Positions 18,924-28,153 are shown, counted from the first letter of the stretch. The stretch: DNA of 64,000 nucleotides from Pseudomonas nitroreducens (GCF_014204515.1 NZ_JACHLI010000016.1:62001-126000); one strand, 5' to 3'. Numbers and translations are program-made. The notes: generated by a model from the letters alone, not told the origin.

Positions 18924-19102
18924 GTCATGGCTCTCCGGCCGTTTCTGCTTCGCCTCACTATAGACGCAAGGCATTGCCGACGCGTCGTACGCCGATTGCT
19001 GATGTTTCGTCTGTCAGACACAGCCCGCTTGAGTTTGACAGCCTGCGGACCCTCGCCAAAGCTCCATGGGCGTCAATCCAATACAACTGCGGAGTGCAGA
19101 GC

Positions 19103-19612
19103 ATGGACAATAAAATCATCAAGGGTCTGATTTTCGGGGTTATCAGCGTTGCCAGCCTGGCCGCGCACGCGGATGAAGCCGGCCAGAGCGGCAAGGGTTG
19201 CGGCTGGGGCAACATGATGTTCGACGGTCAGCGCGGCCTGTTCCCGCACCTGCTGGCCACCACCACCAACGGCACCTCGGGCAATGCCACCTTCGGCCTG
19301 ACCTCCGGCACCAACGGTTGCGACGCCAGCCAGCGCATCACCTACGGCGGCCGCTCGATCTTTGCCATGAACGGCATGCTCGACAACATCGCCGAGAACA
19401 TGGCCCAGGGCCATGGCGAAGCACTGGACGCCTACGCCGTCCTGCTGGGCATCCCGACCCAGGACCGCGCGCATTTCGCCCAGGTCACCCAGCAGCACTT
19501 CGGTGAAATCTTCGCTTCCAAGGACGCCACCGGCGAGCAGGTGCTGAACAACACCCTGGCTGTGATGAGCCGCGACCAGGTGCTGGCGCAGTACGCCAAG
19601 CAACCAGCCTGA
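19103..19612 (+). CDS. DUF3015-family exported protein
   Basis: 169 residues. A signal peptide ends near AHA-DEAG (about residue 22), and the mature part has GKGCGWGNMMFDGQ and a second Cys at TNGCDAS, likely forming a disulphide. DUF3015 proteins are periplasmic proteins of unknown function. ATG 19103 is chosen because GGAG precedes it and the signal sequence starts there. A strong terminator follows, and mapZ lies divergently upstream. Confidence 0.85.
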   Translation: MDNKIIKGLIFGVISVASLAAHADEAGQSGKGCGWGNMMFDGQRGLFPHLLATTTNGTSGNATFGLTSGTNGCDASQRITYGGRSIFAMNGMLDNIAENMAQGHGEALDAYAVLLGIPTQDRAHFAQVTQQHFGEIFASKDATGEQVLNNTLAVMSRDQVLAQYAKQPA

Positions 19613-19628
19613 TCGACTGCTGCGCCGC

Positions 19629-19655
19629 AAAAGGCCCGCCCCCGGCGGGCCTTTT
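19629..19655 (+). terminator. Rho-independent terminator after the DUF3015 gene
   Basis: AAAAGGCCCGCC and GGCGGGCCTTTT pair perfectly around CCC, ending in TTTT. Confidence 0.93.
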
Positions 19656-19689
19656 CATTTCCTGACCCAGCGGTCCGACGTTTTGACCT

Positions 19690-19719
19690 CCGGCAATAAG
19701 CGCGTAACCGCTCTAGACT
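19690..19719 (+). promoter_or_regulatory. Possible sigma-S-type promoter of cstA
   Basis: CCGGCAA at 19690-19696 and CTAGACT at 19713-19719 are spaced by 16 bp, resembling the stationary-phase -35 (CGGCA) and -10 (CTATACT) elements. They lie 80 bp upstream of cstA. Weak evidence on sequence alone. Confidence 0.3.
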
Positions 19720-19798
19720 AAGGTCGTATGAATGGGTCGCTGGAAAAGACTAGAATTTTTCTGCGAATTCTCGCCTTCAAACTGTCGGAAGCCTCGCT

Positions 19799-21865
19799 AT
19801 GAACAATAACAACAGCCTGCTACGTCATCTCGCCTGGCTGGCGGTGGCGATAGTCGGTGCATTTGCCTTGGGAGTCGTGGCACTGCGCCGCGGCGAAGCC
19901 ATCAACGCACTGTGGATCGTCGTCGCGGCAGTGGCCATCTACCTGGTCGCCTACCGCTACTACAGCCTGTTCATCGCCACCAGGGTGATGCAACTGGACC
20001 CCAACCGAGCGACCCCCGCGGTCCTCAACAACGACGGCCTGGACTACGTCCCGACCAACAAGCACATCCTCTTCGGTCACCACTTCGCCGCCATCGCCGG
20101 CGCCGGCCCGCTGGTCGGTCCCGTACTGGCTGCGCAGATGGGTTACCTGCCCGGCACGCTCTGGCTGATCGCCGGCGTGGTGCTGGCCGGTGCCGTGCAG
20201 GATTTCATGGTCCTGTTCATCTCCAGCCGCCGCAACGGGCGTTCCCTGGGTGAACTGGTGCGCGAGGAAATGGGGCAGGTGGCGGGGACCATCGCTCTGT
20301 TCGGCGCGTTCCTGATCATGATCATCATCCTCGCAGTGCTCGCGCTGATCGTGGTGAAGGCCCTGGCCGAAAGCCCGTGGGGCATGTTCACCGTGCTGGC
20401 GACCATCCCGATCGCACTGTTCATGGGCGTGTACATGCGCTACATCCGCCCGGGCCGCATCGGCGAGATTTCCGTGGTGGGCATCATCCTGCTGCTGGGC
20501 TCCATCTGGCTCGGCGGGCAGATCGCCGCCAGCCCCGAGTGGGCCCCGGTGTTCACCTTCCATGGCGTGCAGATCGTCTGGATGCTGATCGCCTACGGCG
20601 CGATTGCCTCGGTCCTGCCGGTGTGGCTGCTGCTGGCACCGCGTGACTACCTGTCGACCTTCCTCAAGATCGGCACCATCATCGCCCTGGCCATCGGCAT
20701 CGTGATCGTCTCGCCGGAACTGAAGATGCCGGCGCTGACCCAGTTCACCGACGGAACCGGCCCGGTGTGGAAGGGCGGCCTGTTCCCGTTCCTGTTCATC
20801 ACCATCGCCTGTGGCGCCGTCTCCGGCTTCCACGCGCTGATCTCCTCGGGCACCACGCCCAAGCTGCTCAACCGCGAGCCGGACGCCCGCTACATCGGCT
20901 ACGGCGGCATGCTGATGGAATCCTTCGTGGCCATCATGGCGATGGTCGCCGCCTCGGTCATCGAACCGGGCATCTACTTCGCCATGAACAGCCCGCCGGC
21001 CGTGGTCGGTACCGACGTCGTCGCGGTGGCCCAGACCGTCAGCAGCTGGGGCTTCACCATCACCCCGGAAGTACTGACCCAGACCGCCAAGGACATCGGC
21101 GAGACCACCATCCTGGCCCGTGCCGGCGGTGCGCCGACCCTCGCCGTGGGCATTGCGCACATCCTTCACCAGGTACTGCCGGGTGAGAACACCATGGCCT
21201 TCTGGTACCACTTCGCGATCCTCTTCGAGGCGCTGTTCATCCTCACCGCGGTGGACGCCGGCACCCGTGCCGGGCGCTTCATGCTGCAGGACCTGCTGGG
21301 CAACTTCGTCCCGGCGCTGAAGAAGACCGAATCCTGGACCGCCAACATCATCGGCACCGGCGGCTGCGTCGCGCTGTGGGGCTGGCTGCTGTACCAGGGT
21401 GTGGTCGATCCGCTGGGTGGCATCAACACGCTGTGGCCGCTGTTCGGCATCTCCAACCAGATGCTCGCCGGCATCGCGCTGATGCTCTCCACCGTCGTGC
21501 TGATCAAGATGAAGCGCCAGCAGTACGTCTGGGTGACCGCCCTGCCGGCCGCCTGGCTGCTGATCTGCACCACCACCGCCGGGCTGATCAAGCTGTTCGA
21601 CAGCAACCCGGCCGTGGGCTTCATCGCCCTGGGCAAGAAGTACTCCGCCGGCCTGGACGCCGGGCAGATCATCGCCCCGGCCAAGGACATCGGCCAGATG
21701 CAGCACGTGATGATGAACGCCTACATCAACGCCGGCCTCACCGTGCTGTTCCTGCTGGTGGTGTTCAGCGTGCTGGTGTACGCGATCAAGGTGGGCGCCA
21801 GCGCCTGGACCAAGAAGGAGCGCACCGACAAGGAAGCTCCGTTCGAGCCGATCCCGGACGCCTGA
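19799..21865 (+). CDS. cstA: Carbon starvation protein CstA, pyruvate/peptide transporter
   Basis: 688 residues with about 16-18 membrane helices. Family motifs FGHHFAAIAGAGPLVGPVLAAQMG and FHALISSGTTPK are present in full, including the GPxxGP-like segment. CstA and its relatives take up pyruvate and possibly peptides when carbon is scarce. The downstream ybdD gene, 12 bp away, is the usual partner. A terminator precedes the gene, so it has its own promoter. Confidence 0.95.
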   Translation: MNNNNSLLRHLAWLAVAIVGAFALGVVALRRGEAINALWIVVAAVAIYLVAYRYYSLFIATRVMQLDPNRATPAVLNNDGLDYVPTNKHILFGHHFAAIAGAGPLVGPVLAAQMGYLPGTLWLIAGVVLAGAVQDFMVLFISSRRNGRSLGELVREEMGQVAGTIALFGAFLIMIIILAVLALIVVKALAESPWGMFTVLATIPIALFMGVYMRYIRPGRIGEISVVGIILLLGSIWLGGQIAASPEWAPVFTFHGVQIVWMLIAYGAIASVLPVWLLLAPRDYLSTFLKIGTIIALAIGIVIVSPELKMPALTQFTDGTGPVWKGGLFPFLFITIACGAVSGFHALISSGTTPKLLNREPDARYIGYGGMLMESFVAIMAMVAASVIEPGIYFAMNSPPAVVGTDVVAVAQTVSSWGFTITPEVLTQTAKDIGETTILARAGGAPTLAVGIAHILHQVLPGENTMAFWYHFAILFEALFILTAVDAGTRAGRFMLQDLLGNFVPALKKTESWTANIIGTGGCVALWGWLLYQGVVDPLGGINTLWPLFGISNQMLAGIALMLSTVVLIKMKRQQYVWVTALPAAWLLICTTTAGLIKLFDSNPAVGFIALGKKYSAGLDAGQIIAPAKDIGQMQHVMMNAYINAGLTVLFLLVVFSVLVYAIKVGASAWTKKERTDKEAPFEPIPDA

Positions 21866-21877
21866 CGGAGGAGCATC

Positions 21878-22081
21878 ATGTTCAACGACCTCAGCCGCAT
21901 GGGTAAGTACCTCGGGCAGGCCGCCCGCATGCTGGTCGGCATGCCCGATTACGACACCTACGTTCAGCACATGCAGAACAAGCACCCGGACAAGACTCCG
22001 ATGACCTACGAGGAGTTCTTCCGCGAGCGCCAGGAGGCGCGTTACGGTGGCGGCAAGGGAAGGCCGATCCGCTGCTGTTGA
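21878..22081 (+). CDS. ybdD: YbdD/DUF466 small protein, CstA partner
   Basis: 67 residues, basic and soluble, with MVGMPDYDTYVQHM and MTYEEFFRERQEARYGG, the YbdD/YjiX family pattern, and a CC ending. These proteins follow cstA-type genes almost always and appear necessary for transport, perhaps as an accessory subunit. GGAGGAG lies 5 bp before the ATG. A terminator follows directly. Confidence 0.93.
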   Translation: MFNDLSRMGKYLGQAARMLVGMPDYDTYVQHMQNKHPDKTPMTYEEFFRERQEARYGGGKGRPIRCC

Positions 22082-22104
22082 CCGCGCGGATGGGTGTATA
22101 ACGG

Positions 22105-22133
22105 ACGGGCCGCGAGCGATCGCGGCCCGTTTT
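22105..22133 (+). terminator. Rho-independent terminator after cstA-ybdD
   Basis: ACGGGCCGCGA and TCGCGGCCCGT form an 11-bp stem with a GCGA loop, followed by TTT. Confidence 0.93.
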
Positions 22134-22174
22134 CATTTCTGCTCGTTTTCCATTCTGATTGCCTGGATGTTCCC

Positions 22175-23173
22175 ATGACCGATTCCGCAAGCGCGCCGCA
22201 GATTCCGGTGACTGTCCTCACCGGCTTCCTCGGGGCCGGCAAGACCACCCTGCTCAAGCACATCCTCAAGGCCGAACATGGCCTGAAGATCGCCGTGATC
22301 GAGAACGAATTCAGCGACACGCCGATCGACGCTCAATTGCTCGGCGACGACGCAGTGCAGGTGACGACGCTGTCCAACGGCTGCGTCTGCTGCACCATCA
22401 ATAGCGACCTGGAGCGCGCGCTGTACGTACTGTTGGAGCGCCGCGACAGTGGCGAGCTGGACTTCGACCGCGTGGTGATCGAGTGCACCGGCCTGGCCGA
22501 CCCGGCCCCGGTGGCGCAGACCTTCTTCGTCGACGAGACCCTGCGCGAGCGCTACCTGCTCGACGGCATCATCACCCTGGTGGACGCCGCCAACGCCGAG
22601 CGCCATCTGCAGGAAGCCATCGCCCAGGCCCAGGTCGGCTTCGGCGACCGCATCCTGGTGAGCAAGCGCGACCTGGTGTCGCCCGAACAGTACGAGGCGC
22701 TGGTGGAGCGCCTGCAACGCATCAACCGTCGTGCGGAAATCCACGCGGTGGAGCATGGCGCCATCGAACTGGAACGCCTGCTCGACGTGCGCGGTTTCAA
22801 CCTCAATGCCGAGCTCGGCCTGCGCCCGCTGCTGCGTCCCGTACGCCCGGCGGCGGACACCACAGACCGCATCACCACCCTGGTGCTGCGCAGCGACAAC
22901 CCGCTGGATATCGAGCACCTCAACGAGTTCATGGACGACCTGCTGCAATGGCACGGCAACTCGCTGCTGCGTTACAAGGGCGTGCTGAACATCGCCGGCG
23001 AGGAGCGTCGCCTGGTGTTCCAGGGCGTGCTGCGGCTGTATGGCTTCGATTGGGACACCGAGTGGAAGGGCAACGAGCAGCGCGAGAGCGTGATCGTCTT
23101 CATCGGCGACAACCTGCCCGAAGATGAGATCCGCCGCGGCTTCGACCGCATCACGGGCGGCCCGACCGCCTGA
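22175..23173 (+). CDS. yjiA: CobW/YjiA-family metal-binding GTPase
   Basis: 332 residues. Walker A GFLGAGKTTLL, the zinc-binding CVCC site (NGCVCCTI), Walker B/ECTGLADPAP and SKRD specify the COG0523 G3E GTPases, with a CobW C-terminal domain ending in EEERR- and GNEQRESV-type motifs. YjiA-like members are metallochaperones; proximity to cstA-ybdD is shared with many gamma-proteobacteria. ATG 22175 is preferred to the upstream in-frame ATG because the terminator lies between them. It ends at its own terminator. Confidence 0.93.
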   Translation: MTDSASAPQIPVTVLTGFLGAGKTTLLKHILKAEHGLKIAVIENEFSDTPIDAQLLGDDAVQVTTLSNGCVCCTINSDLERALYVLLERRDSGELDFDRVVIECTGLADPAPVAQTFFVDETLRERYLLDGIITLVDAANAERHLQEAIAQAQVGFGDRILVSKRDLVSPEQYEALVERLQRINRRAEIHAVEHGAIELERLLDVRGFNLNAELGLRPLLRPVRPAADTTDRITTLVLRSDNPLDIEHLNEFMDDLLQWHGNSLLRYKGVLNIAGEERRLVFQGVLRLYGFDWDTEWKGNEQRESVIVFIGDNLPEDEIRRGFDRITGGPTA

Positions 23174-23178
23174 ATGGA

Positions 23179-23207
23179 AACGCCCGGCAAGTGCCGGGCG
23201 TTTTTTT
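23179..23207 (+). terminator. Rho-independent terminator after the GTPase gene
   Basis: AACGCCCGGCA and TGCCGGGCGTT flank AG, followed by seven T residues. Confidence 0.94.
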
Positions 23208-23212
23208 GCCTT

Positions 23213-23289
23213 CGTAGGGCGCATAACGCGCCAGCGTTATCCGCCACCAAAGGCTGGCGGATAACCTGTTCCAGGTTATGCGCCCTACG
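23213..23289. repeat. Second-family extragenic palindrome (CGTAGGGCGCATAAC)
   Basis: CGTAGGGCGCATAAC and GTTATGCGCCCTACG are inverted ends with internal GTTATCCGCC / GGCGGATAAC. It is the sister of the element at 9687-9762. Confidence 0.87.
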
Positions 23290-23316
23290 TTCTGAATCAG
23301 GCGTCGCTGCGAATAG

Positions 23317-23342
23317 CCCCCTCTCCCTTCAGGGAGAGGGGG
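23317..23342. repeat. Small hairpin repeat (CCCCCTCTCCC-TTCA-GGGAGAGGGGG type)
   Basis: CCCCCTCTCCCTTCAGGGAG pairs into GAGGGGG. The same core recurs at 28236-28260. Confidence 0.75.
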
Positions 23343-23389
23343 CCGACCGGTGTTGGGGATTAGCTGTGCAGTCAGCCTGGGGGCAAGGT

Positions 23390-23413
23390 TCGCGGGCAAG
23401 CTCGCTCCTACAC
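23390..23413. repeat. REP fragment (TTCGCGGGCAAGCTCGCTCCTAC)
   Basis: Inverted counterpart of the 1743-1768 element, just past the 3' end of the GntR gene. Confidence 0.7.
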
Positions 23414-23429
23414 AGGGCGTCCGCGCGGC

Positions 23430-24116
23430 TCAGCCACCGATCAGATGCTTGAGCGGGTGATAGTCCGCCTTCAGGTTCCCGGCCGCCTTGAGAATCGCCT
23501 GCTCGATACCGTTCAGGTGCATGCAGGTCAGCTCGATGGCCGCCGCCTGGTTGCCCGCCTCGATGAACTCGATCAACCGCAGGTGCTCGTTCTCGCGGCA
23601 GGTCTCGTGCTCCTCGTCGTCCAGGGTGGTGGCGTAGAGCGAGGCGCGTTCGATCAGCTTGCGGAAGAAGCCCAGCAGCACCGGATTGTTCAGCGCCGCC
23701 GCGAGTTTCAGGTGGAACTCGCCCAGCAGCTGGACGAACTGCGCGTGGTCATGGTCGTGGGCGGCGTCTTCCTGGGCCACGTGATCACGCAGGTCCTGGA
23801 TGATCGCGCTGTCGGCACGGCGGCAGAGTTCGCTGACGATACCGATCTCGATCAGCCGCCTCGTTTCGAACAGCGAGCGGATCTCCTCGTCGCTGGGTAG
23901 CGACACCCATGCACCCTTGTTGAGCGCGCTGGACACCAGCCCGTCCGCTTCCAGATGTTTCAGCGCCGCGCGCACCGACGTGCGGCTGACCTTGAACAAT
24001 TCCGCCAAAGCCGCCTCGCCCAGCTTCATGCCGGGGCGCAGGCTGCGCTTGCTGATCGCCTCGTAAACCCCTTGGTAGACACGTTCCACCGTGGACTCGG
24101 GGTATTTCTCCGTCAT
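23430..24116 (-). CDS. GntR-family (FCD) transcriptional regulator of the adjacent operon
   Basis: 228 residues. The N-terminal winged helix has the recognition segment ALAELFKVSRTSVRAALKHLE (residues about 36-56, shown in part), and an all-helical FCD ligand domain follows with the metal-site histidines (FHLKL, EHLRL, HLNGIE). FCD regulators usually bind a carboxylate or metal-chelating ligand and repress a catabolic operon. It diverges from the ABC importer genes across 140 bp that contain two TTGCAT-type half-sites. It probably senses the transported compound. Confidence 0.9.
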   Translation of the reverse strand: MTEKYPESTVERVYQGVYEAISKRSLRPGMKLGEAALAELFKVSRTSVRAALKHLEADGLVSSALNKGAWVSLPSDEEIRSLFETRRLIEIGIVSELCRRADSAIIQDLRDHVAQEDAAHDHDHAQFVQLLGEFHLKLAAALNNPVLLGFFRKLIERASLYATTLDDEEHETCRENEHLRLIEFIEAGNQAAAIELTCMHLNGIEQAILKAAGNLKADYHPLKHLIGG

Positions 24117-24211
24117 GGCTGACTCCGCCTCTTGCTTGACCCTTCAAAGGATGCCGCAAAACCGTCCGTGCAAAACCAGTTGCAGAAGAAAAATACATCC
24201 GCTATTTCTAG

Positions 24212-24235
24212 ATTGCATTCAAATATTGCATACAA
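24212..24235. promoter_or_regulatory. Putative operator: tandem ATTGCATNCAA sites
   Basis: ATTGCATTCAA (24212-24222) and ATTGCATACAA (24225-24235) repeat at 13-bp spacing. Each is near-palindromic (TTGYATRCAA-like), as expected for an FCD/GntR operator, and they lie 22 bp before the first importer ATG. Confidence 0.6.
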
Positions 24236-24256
24236 AAACAAGAGGAATGCACCAAA

Positions 24257-25327
24257 ATGAATCACTCGTCGTCAGTCGAGGTGCGTCGGGTCAGCAAACG
24301 CTACACCGACGATCCCAACGTCGCTCCCGCCCTCAATGAAGTGTCGGTCGACATCGCCCATAACGAGTTCTTCACCCTGCTGGGGCCGTCCGGCTGCGGC
24401 AAGACCACGCTGCTGCGCAGCATCGCCGGCTTCGAGAACGTCACCAGCGGCGACATCCTGGTCGGCGGCGAGCGGGTCAACGACCTGCCTCCGTATCGCC
24501 GCCGCATCAACACCGTATTCCAGAGTTACGCACTGTTCCCGCACATGTCGGTGAGCGAGAACATTGCCTTCGGCCTGGAGATGCAGGGCCTGGCGCGCGG
24601 CGAGATTCCCGGGCGGGTGAAGGAGATGCTCGCGCTGGTGCAGATGGAACACCTGGCGCGGCGCAAGCCGGCCGAGCTCTCCGGTGGCCAGCAGCAACGC
24701 GTGGCCCTGGCCCGTGCGCTGGCGCCCAAGCCCTCGGTGCTGCTGCTCGACGAACCGCTCTCGGCGCTGGACCTGAAGCTGCGCAAGGAGATGCAGGTCG
24801 AGCTCAAGCGCGTGCAGGAAGAGGCGGGCATCACCTTCATCTTCGTCACCCACGACCAGGAAGAAGCGCTGACCCTGTCCGACCGCATCGCCGTGATGTC
24901 CCACGGCAACATCATGCAGATCGGCACGCCCAACGAAATCTACGAACGCCCGACCCATCGCTTCGTCGCGCAGTTCATCGGCGACATCAACTTCCTCCCC
25001 GGGCAGATGCGCCAGGGTGGCTTCCACCCCAACGCCATGGCGGCGGAAATTCCCTGCGAACTGCCAGCCGGCCTGAGCAGCGCCAGCGTGCAACTGGCCT
25101 TCCGTCCGGAGCGTTCGAAGCTGGTCGACCCCTCCCAGCCGCACCACCTGCGCGCGGTGATCGAGACGGTGATGTACGTCGGCACCGCCACGCTGTACCG
25201 CTGCCGCCTGCCGGATGCCTCGCAGATCACCCTGCGCGAGAGCAACGAGGGCGGCCGCGCCCGCGACGTCGGCGAGGCCGTGGCGGTGCACCTGCCGCCC
25301 CAGGCCTGCCTGCTGATGGAGGCCTGA
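24257..25327 (+). CDS. ABC importer ATPase, spermidine/putrescine (PotA) type
   Basis: 356 residues. Walker A GPSGCGKTT at 43-51, Q-loop VFQSYALFPHMSV, signature LSGGQ at 141-145, Walker B LLLDEP at 162-167 and H-loop VTHDQEEA are all intact. A C-terminal TOBE-like regulatory domain follows (residues about 240-356). The family powers import of polyamines, opines or related cationic or amide compounds. It is the first gene of the catabolic operon; AGAGGAATG precedes the ATG. Confidence 0.94.
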   Translation: MNHSSSVEVRRVSKRYTDDPNVAPALNEVSVDIAHNEFFTLLGPSGCGKTTLLRSIAGFENVTSGDILVGGERVNDLPPYRRRINTVFQSYALFPHMSVSENIAFGLEMQGLARGEIPGRVKEMLALVQMEHLARRKPAELSGGQQQRVALARALAPKPSVLLLDEPLSALDLKLRKEMQVELKRVQEEAGITFIFVTHDQEEALTLSDRIAVMSHGNIMQIGTPNEIYERPTHRFVAQFIGDINFLPGQMRQGGFHPNAMAAEIPCELPAGLSSASVQLAFRPERSKLVDPSQPHHLRAVIETVMYVGTATLYRCRLPDASQITLRESNEGGRARDVGEAVAVHLPPQACLLMEA

Positions 25328-25328
25328 G

Positions 25329-26240
25329 ATGAACGAGTCGCCCACCACTCGCCGCCTGTTGTTGCTCAGCCCAGTGGCGCTGACGCTGCTCGGGCTGATC
25401 GCCATCCCGCTGGCGATCATGGGTTACATCAGCCTGCTGCCGCGCAACCTCTACGGCGGCGTCGACTGGCATGCCGACTGGCAGATCCAGAGCTACGTGC
25501 AGCTGTTCTTCCAGGAAGACTTCGACGGCAACCTGGAGCTCAACTGGGTCTACGCCCAGGCGCTGCTGCGCTCGCTGTTCCAGGCCGGCGGTACCACGCT
25601 GCTGTGCTTCCTGTTCGGCTTCCCGGTGGCGCTGTGGATGACCAGCCTCAGCGAGCGCTCGCGCAACCTCATGGTGCTGCTGATCACCATCCCGTTCTGG
25701 ACCAACCTGCTGATCCGCAACTACGCCTGGCTGATCATCCTGCGCGAGCACGGCTGGATCGCCCAGACGGTCAATGCGCTGTTCCCCCAGGCCGGCGGCA
25801 TCACCCTGCTGTACAACGACTTCGCGGTCTGTGTCGGCCTGGTCTACAGCTTCCTGCCGTTCATGATCCTGCCGATCTACTCGACCCTGGAGAAGCTCGA
25901 CTGGCGCCTGGTGGAAGCCGCCTATGACCTTGGCGCGAATCGCTGGAAGGCGCTGCGCCGGGTGATCCTGCCGCTGTCCATGCCCGGCGTGATCGCCGGC
26001 TCCCTGCTGGTGTTCGTGCCGAGCCTGGGCGCCTTCATCACCCCGGCGATCCTCGGCGGCGGCAAGACCCTGATGATCGGCAACCTGATCCAGCAGCAGT
26101 TCGGTACCGCGCGCAACTGGCCGCTGGGCGGCTCGCTGTCGTTCCTGCTGCTGGCGATCATGCTGCTCGCGCTGATCGCGTTCGCCCTGTATAGCCGCCG
26201 CGCCGCCAAGGCCGTCCACCTGGGAGGAGCCAACGCATGA
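25329..26240 (+). CDS. ABC importer permease, PotB type
   Basis: 303 residues with six membrane helices. The cytoplasmic EAA loop is EAAYDLGANRWKALRRVILPLS. A large periplasmic stretch follows helix 1 (residues about 35-80). The ATG begins 1 bp after the ATPase stop and the 3' end overlaps the next permease by 4 bp, so it is translationally coupled. It forms the channel heterodimer with the following gene. Confidence 0.93.
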   Translation: MNESPTTRRLLLLSPVALTLLGLIAIPLAIMGYISLLPRNLYGGVDWHADWQIQSYVQLFFQEDFDGNLELNWVYAQALLRSLFQAGGTTLLCFLFGFPVALWMTSLSERSRNLMVLLITIPFWTNLLIRNYAWLIILREHGWIAQTVNALFPQAGGITLLYNDFAVCVGLVYSFLPFMILPIYSTLEKLDWRLVEAAYDLGANRWKALRRVILPLSMPGVIAGSLLVFVPSLGAFITPAILGGGKTLMIGNLIQQQFGTARNWPLGGSLSFLLLAIMLLALIAFALYSRRAAKAVHLGGANA

Positions 26241-27028
26241 TCGCCCAGCACCTGAAGAAACTCCCCGGCACCCGCGAGACCAGCCTGCTGGTGCTGGCCT
26301 ACCTGTACCTGCCGATCTTCGTGTTGATCGCCTACAGCTTCAACGCCAACCGCTCGGCCACGGTGTGGACCGAATTCTCCTTCGCCTGGTACGGCAAGAT
26401 AGTCGCCAACCCCTCGATCCAGGCGGCGGCGTTCAACTCGCTGGTGGTTGCCGGCTTCGCCACCGTACTGTCCACGGCGATCGCCCTGGCGGCGGCGCTG
26501 GCGACCTCGCGGCCGTTCTACGGGCGGCGGCTGGTGGAGGGCGGCATCAACCTGCCGCTGATCCTGCCGGAGATCGTCATCGCGGTGGCCACGCTGCTGC
26601 TGTTCATGTCCCTGGGCATCAAGCTCGGCCTGCTGACGGTGATCGTCGCCCACGTCGGCTTCTGCATTCCGTTCGCCTACCTGCCCATCCGCGCGCGCCT
26701 GAACGACCTGGACAAGAGCCTGCTGGAAGCCGCCGGGGACCTCTACGCCAGCCCCTATCAGGTATTTCGCCGGGTGACCCTGCCGCTGCTGTGGCCGGCG
26801 GTGCTGTCCGGCGCGGTGCTGGCGTTCGTGGTCAGCCTCGACGATTTCATCATGACCTTCTTCGTCGCCGGCCCCGGCTCGACGACGCTGCCGGTCTACA
26901 TCTTCTCGGCCATCAAGGCCGGGGTAACGCCCGAGATCAACGCCATCTCGACGCTCATGCTGGTGATTTCCATCGTCCTCGTGGTGCTGTCGTACTGGCT
27001 CGGCCAGCGCGGCAAACCGGACGCCTGA
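26237..27028 (+). CDS. ABC importer permease, PotC type
   Basis: 263 residues, six helices, EAA loop EAAGDLYASPYQVFRRVTLPL. It starts with YLYLPIFVLIAYSFN, the normal PotC opening. It overlaps the previous permease by 4 bp (ATGA). The binding protein gene lies 50 bp downstream. Confidence 0.93.
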   Translation: MIAQHLKKLPGTRETSLLVLAYLYLPIFVLIAYSFNANRSATVWTEFSFAWYGKIVANPSIQAAAFNSLVVAGFATVLSTAIALAAALATSRPFYGRRLVEGGINLPLILPEIVIAVATLLLFMSLGIKLGLLTVIVAHVGFCIPFAYLPIRARLNDLDKSLLEAAGDLYASPYQVFRRVTLPLLWPAVLSGAVLAFVVSLDDFIMTFFVAGPGSTTLPVYIFSAIKAGVTPEINAISTLMLVISIVLVVLSYWLGQRGKPDA

Positions 27029-27078
27029 TCAAGACTGCCGACCCTCTGCTTTCGGACCTTTCATTTCTGGAGTTCGTC

Positions 27079-28131
27079 ATGAAGTTGAATGCCCTGCGTC
27101 ACGGCCTTGCCGGTTTGTCCCTCGCTCTGCTGGCGGCGGGAGTCGCCCAGGCCGAGGAGCCCAAGCAGCTGTTCTTCTACAACTGGACCGACTACTACCC
27201 AGTGGAACTGCTGGCCAAGTTCGAGAAGGAGACCGGCATCAAGGTCACCATGGACGGCTACGACAGCAACGAAACCCTGCTGGCCAAGCTGCAGGCCGGG
27301 GGTGCGGCGTACGACGTGATCGTGCCGTCGCACTCGATCATGCAGACGCTGATCAAGCAGGACCTGCTGCGGGAAATCGACACGCCGACGCTGGCCAACT
27401 TCCAGTACGTGAAACCGGCCTTCCGCGACCCGGCCTTCGACCCCGGTCGCAAGTATTCGGCGCCGTACCTGTGGGGCACCACCGGGTTCTCCTACGACAG
27501 CGCGCGGGTGCCAGGCGGCAAGCTGGATGACTCGTGGAAGGAGTTCTTCGAGCCGCGCCCCGAGTTGCAGGGCCAGGTCGCCGCGCTGGACACCCCCAGC
27601 AGCCTGATCAACGCCGCCGCGCATTACCTGAACGTCGACGAGTGCACCGAGAACCCGCAGGACGCCAAGAAGATCCTCGAGCTGCTGCTGAAACAGAAAC
27701 CCTTCCTGAAGATGTACAGCTCCGACAACACCGTGGACCGCATGGCCTCCGGCGAAGTGGTGCTGATGCAGAACTGGAACGGCTCCACTGCCCGCGCCAC
27801 GCTGCAGAAGAGCACCATCAAGTACGTCTACCCGCGCGAAGGCGTGGCGTCCTTCCAGGACAACTTCGCCGTGCCGAAAAGCGCGCCGCACCCGGAGAAC
27901 GCCAAGGTCTTCATCAACTGGATGATGAAACCGGAGAACGCCGCCGCGGTGACCAACGCCATCGCCTATTCCAACGGCATCCAGACCGACCAGCTGCTGG
28001 ACGCCAAGTGGAAGGTCATGGACGCGATCAACATGCCCGAGGAGTACGCCTCGCGCCTGCGCCTGGAAAAGGAATGCAGCAACAAGTCCCGCGAGCTGCA
28101 GGACCGCATCTGGTCCAAGCTCAAGGGCTGA
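27079..28131 (+). CDS. ABC importer periplasmic binding protein, PotD/PotF type
   Basis: 350 residues. The signal peptide ends at AQA-EEP (about residue 23), then FFYNWTDYYP, the PotD-family signature close to the ligand pocket. SHSIMQTLIKQ and VLMQNWNGSTA belong to the same family. The ligand is unknown; neighbours suggest an N-rich compound that is later deaminated. The spacing of 50 bp after the permease holds CTGGAG just upstream of the ATG. Confidence 0.93.
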   Translation: MKLNALRHGLAGLSLALLAAGVAQAEEPKQLFFYNWTDYYPVELLAKFEKETGIKVTMDGYDSNETLLAKLQAGGAAYDVIVPSHSIMQTLIKQDLLREIDTPTLANFQYVKPAFRDPAFDPGRKYSAPYLWGTTGFSYDSARVPGGKLDDSWKEFFEPRPELQGQVAALDTPSSLINAAAHYLNVDECTENPQDAKKILELLLKQKPFLKMYSSDNTVDRMASGEVVLMQNWNGSTARATLQKSTIKYVYPREGVASFQDNFAVPKSAPHPENAKVFINWMMKPENAAAVTNAIAYSNGIQTDQLLDAKWKVMDAINMPEEYASRLRLEKECSNKSRELQDRIWSKLKG

Positions 28132-28153
28132 GACAACTAATCTTCGCAAGAGC

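Noticed and set aside
19820..21985. A 721-codon minus-strand frame opposite cstA
   Set aside because: Asp/Gly/His-rich composition typical of an antisense shadow.
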